Shown: positions 46,321 to 57,000 of the stretch, piece after piece
Layout of the letters: every line of letters begins with the position of its first letter
How positions within the stretch are numbered: the stretch's first letter is position 1
Source of the DNA: Ailurus styani
Taxonomy: Eukaryota > Chordata > Mammalia > Carnivora > Ailuridae
Length of the DNA stretch: 64,000 nucleotides
NCBI GenBank assembly: GCA_002007465.1
Contig: LNAC01000009.1
Span: forward strand, 2,175,414-2,239,413
Reading direction: 5' to 3'
Made by a program: the position numbers and the translations under genes
The notes under the pieces: generated by a model
The model's input: the letters and a program-made list of their open reading frames with translations, nothing else
What the model was told of the DNA's origin: nothing
The model's database searches: none

Positions 46321-47139
46321 AAAGCAGGGCTTGTTACGTGTTTGAGCCTGGCCCAGACTAGTGCTAGAAAAGGTGCTCAGTAAGTATACTGCCCAAGTCC
46401 TTGTGAGAAGTGAGAATAAAGCAGAGGGTTTCACCGCTCCAAGTGGCTCACTCTGCCGAAACCATGGGAGCCACAACCATGGGCTGGGCTGAGGAGCTGG
46501 GGGGAGGGGGGACGGTGGTGACTCAACCCACCAGCAAGCCAGGAGGGCCCCCGGGCCCTCTCAACTCTTCTCAGCTCCCACCCAGCCCAGCCCGGGCTTG
46601 TCTGGGTCAGCTGGCTCCCTCTCCCTGTCACCTGCACTCAGCTCCCTCAAGCACTGCCATTCTTAGCCTGTGAGAAGCAGGAGGTGTGAGGAGGGGGCTG
46701 TGAGTGTCCCAGAATAATTCCCTGGCACAGGGCAGCCATCCTGAGCTCAGCTACTTTGCCCTTCCCTGGCTGGCAGCGGTTTCACGGATGAGCGAATAGG
46801 CCTAGAGAGTCGGAGCTCCTGAAAGCCAAGCCTATCTGACTCCAGAGCCCTCTCACCTCAGGGAGAGTGTTCTGGAGGAAGTGACCAGGACAAGGAACTA
46901 TAAAATGAGAGGGCGTTATCCCGAGTGAGATTTTCCTGGCAGAAGGAACGGCATAAGAAGTGTCCTGACCCTGGAGGGTGGCGGGGTGGAAAGGGCTAGA
47001 GAGAGGGATGGGAACAGGTGTGGGGGAGAAGGGTCCGCAGGGGCCTGGCCTCCCCAAACTTTGAGGGCCACCGCCAGTGTTGAGGACAAAGTAGTGCTCT
47101 GAAGGGTGGGTTGGTTATTTGGTTGGGCCTAGCTTCTTT

Positions 47140-47600
47140 AAAAAAAAAATTAAAATATAACATTCATATAGGAAATTCCAAAAATCAGATATGTATAGCT
47201 TGATGAAGTTTCACAAACTAAGCCCATCTGTGTAAGTAGCCCTCAGGCCAACAACCAGGACCCGAGGAGCCCCAGACACCCTGTCTGGTCACCCTCGGGT
47301 GACCACCATCCCAACTTCTAACACCGTACATGAGGGGGATCTGAATTTTGTACTTTGTATAAGCAGAATCTTACAGTAGGTACTGTTTGCATAGGGCTTC
47401 TTTCACTAGCATTGTGTTTGCAAGATCTATCCACGTTGTGGCCTCTAGTTCTAATTTGTTCACTCTCGCTGTGCAGCATTCCATGGTGTGAACACACCAC
47501 ACACCACACTTTATTTTCCATTTGACTCTCAATGGACACTTGGGGTGTTTCTAGGTTGGGGGAGTTATGAAGAGTGCCGCTCAGAACATTGTGCATACCT
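47140..47600 (+). mobile_element. L1-like remnant
   Basis: GCAGCATTCCATGGTGTGAA, TTTTCCATTTGACTCTCAAT and GGACACTTGGGGTGTTTCTA resemble decayed LINE sequence. Confidence 0.55.
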
Positions 47601-48215
47601 TTGGTGTACCAGTTAGGACATTTCTCATGGAGGTGTGCCTGGGAGCCAAGGCAGGGTCCCTGAGATGGCAGAGATGACCTGCCAAGTGAACAGGAAGCTG
47701 GGCGGTGCAGACGTGCACACTGCAAGGAGACCCATGGGCGGCTGCCGGAACCACTTGCCTCCTCCCCGAGCTGAGAGGTGGACCAGCAGGGCCCCCGCTA
47801 TCACTCCGAGCAAACTGGGAGGTGCTCCACCCTTAGTCACTTGCACGATCATCACGATACCCTGCAAGGCAGCGCTCAATGCTCCCAGTGTAGAGCTGAG
47901 GACAAGTGAGACTCTTGACTGTCCCCCCATTCGCCAGGGCACTGTACCCCACCTGCACTGGTTTGTGCTCAAAGTCCTTTAGGAAACTCCCCATCTTTGG
48001 GCCTGTTTCCCCAAAATGTGTCTGCTGCTGCCCGCTGGAGGAGAGGTTCACTCATTCACTTTAGAACCGGAGTTTCCAGCCAGCGCCAGACCAGGAATGG
48101 GTGGCAGGGATGAAGAGTGAACGTGACCAGTGGTGCGCCACCTTCAGGGAACTCATTCCAGGAGCCTGTGGGATGCCTGGAGCCCAGAGATGCCAATTAC
48201 AAAGCCAAATGGTCT

Positions 48216-48321
48216 CAGGACACCCAGCTGGCTCAAGTGAGTAAAGAATGAGATTCTTGATCTCAGGATCGTGAGTTCAAGCCCCACATGCGGTGTAGCG
48301 TTTATTCAAAACAAAACAAAA
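48216..48321 (+). repeat. CAN-SINE, older subtype
   Basis: Contains GATCTCAGGATCGTGAGTTC and an AACAAAACAAAA tail, just upstream of the ATP5PO pseudogene. Confidence 0.75.
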
Positions 48322-48409
48322 GACCAATGGCCTCAAGCTAGAAGTGACATTTTGATTGAGAGGACCCATTCTAGAAGTGATATTTTGGCTTCAAAACCTC
48401 CAGGAGGGG

Positions 48410-49116
48410 ACCTACAGCCTCCCAGAGAAGATGGCTGTCCCAGCAGCGTCCGGCTGTCCCGGCAGGTGCGATGCTTCAGTACAACTTTGGTCAGGCCATT
48501 TTCCAAGCTTGTGCGGCCACCTATTCAGATATATGGTATCGAAGTTCGCTATGCCACTGCTCTTTATTCTGCTGCATCTAAACAGAATAAACTGGAACAA
48601 GTAGAGAAAGGATTGTTGAGAGTAGCACAAATCTTGAAGGAACCCAAAAGGGCTGCTTCCATTATGAATCCCTATATAAAGCGTTCCTTGAAGGCGAAAA
48701 GCCTAAATGACATGAGCGCAAAAGAGAGGTTCTCTCCTCTCACGTCCAACCTGATCAATTTGCTTGCTGAGAATGGTCGCTTGGACAATACCCCTGGAGT
48801 CATTTCTGCCTTTCGACCATGATGAGTGTCCACCGTGGAGAAGTACCGTGCACAGTGACCACTGCGTCTCCTTTAGATGAAGCCACTCTTACTGAAATCC
48901 TGAAGAGCTTCCTAAGTAAAGGCCAAGTCTTGAAATTGGAAGTTAAGATTGATCCGTCAATCATGGGTGGAATGATTGTCCGTATCGGAGAGAGATACAC
49001 TGATATGTCTGCGAAAACCAAGATTCAGAAGCTAAGTAGGGCCATGTGGGAGGTTTTCTGAAAGTGTTGATTTTCTGTCAGTGAAAATTCCTAAACTTGG
49101 AGCTACAATAAAATGT
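48410..49116 (+). pseudogene. ATP5PO: Processed pseudogene of ATP5PO (ATP synthase peripheral stalk subunit OSCP)
   Basis: This intronless copy begins at ATG 48431 (MAVPAASG). It shifts frame by one base within about 20 codons, then reads [40 protein letters not shown] and [18 protein letters not shown] second one-base loss near 48813 creates TGA TGA. It then continues [19 protein letters not shown] to GRAMREIV-like SRAMWEVF and a stop at 49059-49061. A few codons are missing after EATLTE. AATAAA of the parent 3'UTR survives at 49107-49112. A 14-base near-identical repeat, ACCTCCAGGAGGRG, flanks it (48396-48409 and 49117-49130) and is a likely target-site duplication. There is no poly(A) tail between signal and repeat. 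It is not expected to encode functional protein. Confidence 0.95.
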
Positions 49117-49206
49117 ACCTCCAGGAGGAGCCATTTATTGTCTGTCTTATAGAACAGAAGATTCTAGAACCCAGGGTCTGGCGTTATAAGCACCATAGTG
49201 CCAAGT

Positions 49207-49881
49207 CCTCAAGACAAATTGTCAGGCTCACCCCTTGTGCCAAATTCGCTGATCTTGAGCAATAAAATGGTGATGGTTTTAAGGTACTACGTTTTGGGCT
49301 GGCTTCTTACACAGTGGTAGATAACTGATTCCAAACCCCTTGTTGATCAAAGGGGAGGGGTGACCACCCCAGTGCGGACAGTGAGTCCATAGCAGTCCCC
49401 GGATGGATGCCCAGGTCTCCTAAACCCACGCCCTCTGTCCTTCAACTTGGTGTTTGTATTTACATCAGGTCATGATCAGCCTCCGGGCTCCTGTTACAGG
49501 AGACTGATGCTCGCACAGCATGAGGAGGGGTGTGGAGGGCGAGGTCTCGAAGTGCTTTTGGGTCCACAATGTGGTTCACGCCAAGTGCTCAAAACACAGT
49601 ATGAATTATAATATAAGGGGCTCCCAGGATGTACACACAAATGGGACAGGACATTCATTTGTTCACCAAGTATTTATTGTGCACCTGCTGTGTGCCAAGC
49701 ACTACTCCAGCCACTGCACGGGCAGTGTGGCTGTGAGCACTGCCTGTGTATTTCTTCTCCACTCTCCGTTCAGGAACGTCACAGTGATAGCTTGAAAGTG
49801 GCCACAGGAGAGAGTATTTACACCACGGAAATCAGAAAATGCCACCAGCACAAGGGGTGAGCCAGACAATTTGTCTTGAGG
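49207..49881. repeat. Inverted repeat, 34-bp arms
   Basis: Bases 49207-49240 (CCTCAAGACAAATTGTC, then GGCTCACCCCTTGTGC after one differing base) recur inverted at 49848-49881 with 33 of 34 positions equal. About 600 bases lie between the arms. Confidence 0.85.
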
Positions 49882-50185
49882 TTTTGGGCAAGTCCCAAAG
49901 CTCCCGTGTTCTCTGCCTGCATCACATTGCTCTTGTCCCACTGGCCAAAGTAGGTCACGCAGCCAAGCCCGGAGCTGATGTGGGCAAGGTCCATACAAGG
50001 ACATGGATTCCAAGAAGCATGGTTTGTGGGGGCCATGATTCCAACAGTCCACCATCCGCCACAGAAATGGGTTCCCTTTGGCCTTCCCAGCCCTGGTCTC
50101 TGGGATCCTGAGGTTCCTGGAACATCTTATGCTGAAGAGAGTGCTCGAAGACTGATTGGGTAGAGGTGTCAAAAAGACCCGGGAG

Positions 50186-50383
50186 GGCGCCTGGGTGGCT
50201 CAGTGGGCTAAAGCCTCTGCTTTCGGCTCAGGTCATGATCTCGGAGTCCTGGGATCGAGGCCCGCATCGGGCTCCCTGCTCAGTGGGGAGCCTGCTTCCT
50301 CCTCTCTGCCTGCCTCTCTGCCTACTTGTGATCTGATCTCTCTCTGTGTCAAATAAATAAATAAAAATCTTAAAAAAAAAAAA
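50186..50383 (+). repeat. CAN-SINE with target-site duplication
   Basis: Flanked by AAAAAGACCCGGGAG at 50171-50185 and 50384-50398. Confidence 0.94.
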
Positions 50384-50852
50384 AAAAAGACCCGGGAGCC
50401 AGCTCAAAGGCACTCCTGGTGGTCAATTTTGTGACCATTTGAGCATCAGAAGAATGACTGCAAGTGACTGTGAATTACCAAATAAACCAAAACTCATGAA
50501 TCCATACTGGTGCGCAAAAAAAGAAGGGGGAAAACTCACTGCACAATGCTGTTGAATAACCGAAAAATAGAATACTGAGACGTGCCGTAAGATGAATGTA
50601 TCTCAAAAATGAGGCTCTATATAAAGAAGCCAAGCACAAAAGACCACCTATTTATGAGTCCATTTACAGAAATGCCCAGGAAAGGCAAGTTGAGAGAGAA
50701 AAATAAATGGGTGCGGCCCTGGGGGCTGGGGAATTTACTGCAAATGGGCACAAGGGGTCTTTTTGGGGTATGGGGACTGTTCTAAAATTATATTCTGGTT
50801 ACAGTTCCCCACCTCTGTAAATTTACTTTAAAAAAAAAATCATTGAGGTTGG

Positions 50853-50985
50853 GACGCCTGGGTGCTCAGTTGGTTGAACGTCTGACTCTCGATCTCAGCT
50901 CAGGTTTCGATCTCAGGGTCATGAGTTCAAGCCCCACTTTGGACTCCACGCAGGGGTGGAGCCTACTTAAAAAAAATTTTTTTTA
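50853..50985 (+). repeat. CAN-SINE, older subtype
   Basis: GGGACGCCTGGGTGCTCAGT head and a short A/T tail. Confidence 0.85.
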
Positions 50986-51069
50986 AATATGTATAAAATT
51001 AAAAAAAATAAGAAATCATTAAAGCAAGTGCACTTTATAGCATATAAATTGTATCTTAATAAAACCATT

Positions 51070-51500
51070 GAATGCAAACTTATTTGCTGGCATTGGAGGC
51101 CGGGGTCAGGCCAGCAAAGGGAACAGTGAAAGGAAGCATCTGTTCTCTTCTTCAGGTGGAACTGCAGGCCTCCTCCAGCCCATCAGGAGAAGCTTTCTTT
51201 TCAGAATCCTTGCAGACAATAGTTACCAACAATATTTTCCTAGGCATGATTATGGCGTTGTGGTTATGCCGGAAAGCTACCTTATTTAGATCTGCCCATT
51301 CGAGTGTTTAGGGGTGAAGTACATGTCCAACACTCTGAAATATTTTAGAAAAGAAATATTTACACGACGTAAATATGGCCAAATGTAAATTAATGATTCA
51401 AGGTGTTGGTTTGATGGGCGTCCTTTCTAGAGTTTTCCTTTTAACTTTGATGTACACTTAGAATTTTCAAAGTGAAGGGTTTTCTGAGTACCTTTCCAAT
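51070..51500 (+). mobile_element. L1-like 3'-end remnant
   Basis: GGCGTTGTGGTTATGCCGGA and AGTGTTTAGGGGTGAAGTAC resemble old L1 3'UTR sequence. Confidence 0.55.
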
Positions 51501-51990
51501 AAACCTCCCGAGGTCTGACTGCCTATGAAAACATCCGATCGGGCCAGCTTGGATCTGGTCCCTTCCTACCCGTCCCAGCTTTTTGCCCCAGCTCTACAGT
51601 GACTGAAACTGAGCCTGCACCCCCGCCCACACAGCTGGTCCAATACCTGTATCTTAGAGATGTGGACACTGAGGCCCAGAGAGAAGCGACCTTACCTCGA
51701 TGCTGGACCAACACCCAGGCTGTCCCCCCATCTGTGCCCTTAAGCACTGCGCTGACCACTCTCCCACTTGACCCCCATCCTGGAGGCCCTCCCTGCTTGG
51801 GACCCATGGGCCCTGCCAGGCTGCCACATGGTCCCACGGGGGCTCACACCCCCCACCAGGCTTCCCTTCACCTTTGCCCTCTTGGAAATTCCATGCACTA
51901 CACCCCAAAGATTGAGTCCCTAGCGGTGGCCCAGGAAGCCAATGGCCGTACATGTACCCATCAGCATGGCCATGTGGAAGGACATTGTTT

Positions 51991-52147
51991 TTAAGCTTTT
52001 TTTTTTTTTTAAAGATCCCCCCGGTTTATTTGAGAGAGAGAGAAAGAGAGAGAGAAGCAGACTCCCCACTGAGCAGAGAGCCCGATGCGGGACTCAATCC
52101 CAGGCCAAAGGCAGGCGCTGAACTCACTGAGCCACCCAGGCGCCCCA
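51991..52147 (-). repeat. CAN-SINE with target-site duplication
   Basis: Flanked by GAAGGACATTGTTT at 51977-51990 and 52148-52161; T-run on the left, GCCACCCAGGCGCCCC on the right. Confidence 0.93.
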
Positions 52148-52167
52148 GAAGGACATTGTTTAAATCA

Positions 52168-53852
52168 TTTATTTGGAAGTTGATGCAAACACACTCTACC
52201 ATAGAAAAGTTGGAAGCTGCAACAAATCAAGTGCTCGAGGCAGTGCATGGACGTGTAAACAAAGACAAAATGAAAATGCCACTCTGAGTGATTCAGGAGC
52301 AAATCACAGTGGCCAGGGCCCAGGCCCAAGATGACATTCATAGCGCAGGGTAAGTGCAAATGAATGGAATGTGGGGCTGGAGGGGAAGGGGGCCACCCCG
52401 GGCCTTCCCACCCAGGAGGCTGCTCCTTCCGGGGCACCAACCTCGGAGAGCAGGGGGCTGGAGCCGGAGCCCTGACTCAACACAGGGTCCCCCAACCTGG
52501 GGAGCAGGAGGGAGTGTGCAGGCAGGGGAGTGGGCTCAGAGCTGATGGGCTGGGCCCATATCACCCCTCTCTGTTTCTCCTCTCTCTCCCTGCTGGGACC
52601 CCTCTGCCATTCAGGGGAGAGGGGCCCTGGTCTGGGGAACCACCCCTCTGGAGTACAGAGACCAAGGAGGCCTCAGTGTCTCTGAGAGGCTTCTCGGCCT
52701 GAAAGGGACACACCTCAAAATAAAGTGTTAAGGCAATAAATAAAACATCCCACCTCCGGTGCAAACACCGTGAGAGAAGTAGTCTGCAGGGCTGACAGCA
52801 CCCTGCAGACGTGCGGACAGTGTGGGGACAACGTGGGGACGATGTGGCTGCAGGACCAGCCACTGCCCAGCTAGGGCATTTGTGTGTCGAGCCGGAAGGC
52901 AAAGCGCCCGGCGAAGTTTCTTGCCCTGATGAGGGCCGGGGGTTCGGTCCAGCCCTGTGTGTCCTCTGACCTCCCCAGCGTGGTCCCTGGCCCCCCCCAC
53001 CACCAGCAGCACAGGCGACGGGCCTGAGATGAGCCCTGGTCGGAGCCTCCAGCTCAGCCCTAGCACCACCCAGGGGTTCCCGGCTCACAGAGGCAGGTGG
53101 GTGGGGCGGGAGGACCAGCCCCACCTCCCCCCGTCCGTCTTTGGTGGTGGCAAAGGGGGAAGAGATAGGACAGTCTTTGGCGGGACGAGGGCGGGCCAGA
53201 GGACAGCATTCTGGTGTCCGGCTTGGGTTTGCCGAGGGCCCAGTCCCTGCCCAGACCTGAGCACAAGGAAAGTCGACCGCCCCTGTCCCACCCTTGGATG
53301 GTCTAGGCGTGCCACCCCCAAGGGGCTCCCCAGGCACTGTGACCCCACCCTCCCTTTCTGGACCTGCAAACTCTCTGGGGCGAGAGACAGTCTTGCCCGG
53401 GTTCCTTCTAGCTCCGGACCTCGTGGCCTTAGGCCACAGAGCCCTGCCGCCCCATCTTCCACAGCCGCCCTCGTCAGCAGCCCTGGGTGGGGGGAGGTTT
53501 TGGGGCCCCACACCAGGGGCTTCTCTCCCACCACCTTCCTCTCCCTCGGGCCCCGCAGGTCACTGGTCCGGCCGCTGCACCCCCCACGGTTAGCCGAGGG
53601 CAGTTCGGTGGGCTCCCAGGGGCTCCAACCCGCTCCAAGGCAGCTGGCGGGGATTCCCGAATGATGAGGAGGGACGAGGTCAGGGGCAATCACCCTTGGC
53701 CACCCAGGCCCAGGCTCTGCCGCTGCTGATGGCCACGGACCCCCAGGCCCTTCCACGCCAAGCCAGAGGAGGGGAGGAGACGGCCTTCTCACTGCCCTCG
53801 CCGTCGCGGACGAGGCCCAGGCGGCCCCCCCTCCCTGAGCCTGCCCCCGCCG
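52168..53852 (-). other. MIGA2: MIGA2 3'UTR (approximate extent)
   Basis: GC-rich non-coding sequence after the stop. The only minus-strand AATAAA nearby is at 52168-52173. An AT-rich patch at 52715-52748 could instead mark the end with a non-canonical signal. Confidence 0.45.
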
Positions 53853-54059
53853 CTACTGCAGCCCCCCCAGGGGCCCGTTCTCGCGGGGCAGTGCCCCATT
53901 GAGACCCACGCTGCTGGCCGCGGGCGCCCCCAGGAAGCCCAGCAGGATTTCGCTGCGGCGCCGAGACAGCTGCAGGATGTCGTCCGCCAGCGCCGGCACG
54001 GACGTGTAGCGCACGTTGTCCAGGTCGAACATGTCCCGCAGGTACTGCACGACCTGGTG
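53853..54059 (-). CDS. MIGA2: MIGA2 last exon (coding part) with stop
   Basis: 207 bp, HQVVQYLRDMFDLDNVRYTS to NGPLGGLQ and a stop at 53855-53853. The 3'UTR follows towards lower coordinates. Confidence 0.97.
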   Translation of the reverse strand, partial: HQVVQYLRDMFDLDNVRYTSVPALADDILQLSRRRSEILLGFLGAPAASSVGLNGALPRENGPLGGLQ

Positions 54060-57000
54060 CTGGGGGGCAGGCTGGTGTGGGCCGGCGCTTCGGCCCCGCT
54101 CCCCGCAGACCCCCTCCAGACCGCCCCACGCCCCTCCCTGGCTCCAGGAGCGCCGGCCCGTCCACAGGCTCTGCCCTCCCGCCAACCCACGTGGGCCGGG
54201 CTCCCCCAGGCACCTCCCTGCGCACCCAACGGCCCGGGCGGGCCGCGCACCCCCTTCACCTTGAAGAAAGCACAGACTTCCGCCAGCTGGGGCTTGGGTC
54301 CGAGGAAGCCGAAGGCTAGGACGGGGCTAACGTGCTCCGATACGGAGTAGAAATGGGAGATGAAGCCATCGGGCACCTGGAGAGGTCACGAAGCTGAGGA
54401 CTGGGAGGCCGGCAGGGGGAGCCGGCCAGGCCCAGGGGGCTTAGTGAAGAGCTGGCTCGGCCCCGGGCAAGTGACGGGAGTTTTCAATTCTGCAGAATGG
54501 GGGTAACCTCAAGGCTGCTGTGAGGACTGCACAAGGAGGGGGCGGGGTGGGCTCAGCAAAGGAAGTGCCCGGTGAACTTGGCAGTGGCAGCTGGTATCAG
54601 CGGGGCAGCAGAGCCTGGCTGGCAGAGGGGAGCCGTGGATCTCCGCCCAGATAGAGCAGCCAGTCGCCGCCTGGGGGAGCAGATAACAGCGGCCTGGGGG
54701 TGTGAGGGAGGCTGTTCCGCCTGCTCCCGGGGCGCCCTGCCCCCACCAGAGGCCTCTACCAAGCCAGCCGCCACCCCTTTGCACTGGCCCTTCCTCCCTC
54801 GAGGATGCCCTTTCCCCTGTGAGTCCTTCCACATTTCCTGCCAGCCTGTGCTGTGTGGGGTCCTGGGGAGGAGAGGAAGTAGACCTGTGTGTGTCTTTGA
54901 GGTCCTCCTGGTCAAGGGATAGAGAATGGCAGGACAGGTGGCCATTGCTGTGGCAGAGGCCAAGCGGTAGAGCAGGGCCTAGGGGCTTAGCACGGCCTCC
55001 CTGCACCAGCCCCATTCCTCTGCCCACCCCTCCCCACGCCAGCCTGCCCCCAGACCAAAGGCCAGTGCATGCTCATTGCTCAGCTGAGGCGGGGGCCACG
55101 CCTGGGGCCCGAGGGGGTCACTCACCATCAGCAGTCTCCTCTTGGCTTTCAGGACTGACCAGCAAGCAGTGGCCAGAGCCTAAACCAAAGATGGGACACC
55201 GCCCAAGTTTCAGAAGGCCAGGCCGGGCCAGCAGCCTCTAGCTGTGTCCCCCCAGCTCCCACCGCCCCCAGCAGGAAGATGCGGCTTGATGCCTGAGCTC
55301 TGCTGCTTCCCTCCCCTCAGTTTGGAACCAGCCACACCTAAACCTGAATCCTGATGCTGACCTTTACTGCTGCAGGCCCCCGCACTCACTGTGGGACTTC
55401 TCCGGGCCTCAGTGTCCTTCTCTGTAAAATGGCCACAACCCAGCACGCCCACCTCATTCAGAGGTTGTGAGGACCCGCAAACTGTGTGAAGACCAGCCCC
55501 AGGTCACGCCTGCCCCATGGGGCCCACACTCAAGTTCTCCTGCTGTTCCTTTCTCTTTCCTATGTCTTAACTCAGTAAGATGCATTCACACGGAGTAGAA
55601 TTAACAGAGACCACAGTACAGAAGGCAAACGGCCACCGTGACGGTTCTGAATGCGGGCAGAGAACAATGGGGTCCCCGGGAAGCTAGTCCAGAGCAGATA
55701 ACTGGTCTGCCGAGGTTCGGGGGCCGCTCGTCACACAGGGTGGGGGAAGCTGCCCAGAGGGGTGACTGCTGACTGACGGGCAGGGGGCCCAGGCTTGGCG
55801 CCCAAAGCCGGGGATGGAGGAAAGCAGAGTCTGGGCCAACGTGTGGGGTGATGTGAGTGCATGTTGGATGCAGAGGGCAGGCACCCACCGTCTCCTTGAA
55901 GCTGTCTGACAGCCAGCGGTTCCTCAGGACGGCGAGCACGGAGGACGGGGGGTTCTCCAAGTCTTCGAAGGCGTCCATGAGTATGAAGTCCAGCACGATG
56001 TCAAAGAAGCTCATGCACACCACCTGTGAGAGGGCAGGGATGCTCTGAAGGCTGCAGGCCCACTGTCCAGATGGGAAGACCGAGTCCAGAGAGGCGCGGG
56101 TGCGTGGGGGCCTGGGTGGGAACACATGGGTGAGTGGGCACATCTCCAGGCCGCGGCGGAACGCAGCTGGCGCAGCCCGGGCCCGTGGCAGGGCAGGACC
56201 CGAGGGCTGGCAGCAGCGATGGGCCCATCTCGGGCCTCGGAATCAAGGCAGAGCTCTGCACAGGCACCCCCTCCCTGCTCGAGGATCTCAGGTACGAGGG
56301 ACCCCACGGCGCTGGGGCTCAGCGTAAACCGACTCACCCCACGGCCCTCCAGCTCCAGCCTCGTGGTAGCCCAGGTCTCGGGCCGCAGGGCATAGCCCAT
56401 CATTTCCTCGTAACTCTCCAGGAAGCCTTTGGGGCTCTGTGGGGAGAAGCACAGCCCGTTCTGGTCATGAGAGAGGCTCCCAGGCTCCCCTGGACTTACG
56501 CAGAACCCTGGGTGGAGGGGCCACGAGACGGGTGTTCAGCAAAATGCAAACACGGTGGAGTGGGGGACAATTTTTCTTTTTGCTTTTACGTGTCTGTCTG
56601 GTTTTGCTAAACTGAGCATGAATATTTTTGTAATCATTAAAAAAGAAAAAAACCCTATTTTCATTAAGTTTTAAAGAGAATTTGCTAGGATGACTCCAGA
56701 CCACGCCTTAATCCCCGAGCCTCAGTTTCTTCACCTATAAAGGAGGATGATGAAGATGAGGGCTGGTGGCCAAGCATGTCTGACACCCTCTCCCAAGGTC
56801 CCCGGGGCACGCTCACGAACGAGTGAGGAGAGGAAGCCCGGAGAGGGCGCAGGTCGGGCCCATGGCCACGCAGCGACGACGGGGGCTGATCTCACAAGTC
56901 CAGAGCCTAGGTGGTGCCCACAGCACGGGCACCCTCCCGGGGGTCCCGCCCTGGCTCCACCTGCCTACAAGGGTCTGACAGGGCATCCGTCCCTGCCCCG

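Larger units (their letters stand above)
44823..52167. other. Intergenic spacer between DOLPP1 5' end and MIGA2 3' end
   Basis: It holds L2-like sequence (about 45440-45660), a MER5A-like piece (45698-45840), nested CAN-SINEs, L1 remnants (about 47140-47600, 50410-50830 and 51070-51500) and the ATP5PO pseudogene. 47600-48200 is unrecognised. No intact gene is seen. Confidence 0.75.
54377..56337. other. MIGA2 introns around the 55126-55179 and 55889-56023 exons
   Basis: A plus-oriented MIR piece lies at about 55320-55500. The rest is GC-rich and unrecognised. Confidence 0.6.

Noticed and set aside
48271..49061. Functional ATP5PO gene
   Set aside because: It has no introns, two frameshifts and tandem stops, and is flanked by a likely target-site duplication.
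52561..53511. Minus-strand open frame of 316 aa
   Set aside because: It lies in the MIGA2 3'UTR and is proline/glycine-rich from GC bias. No homology is recognised.
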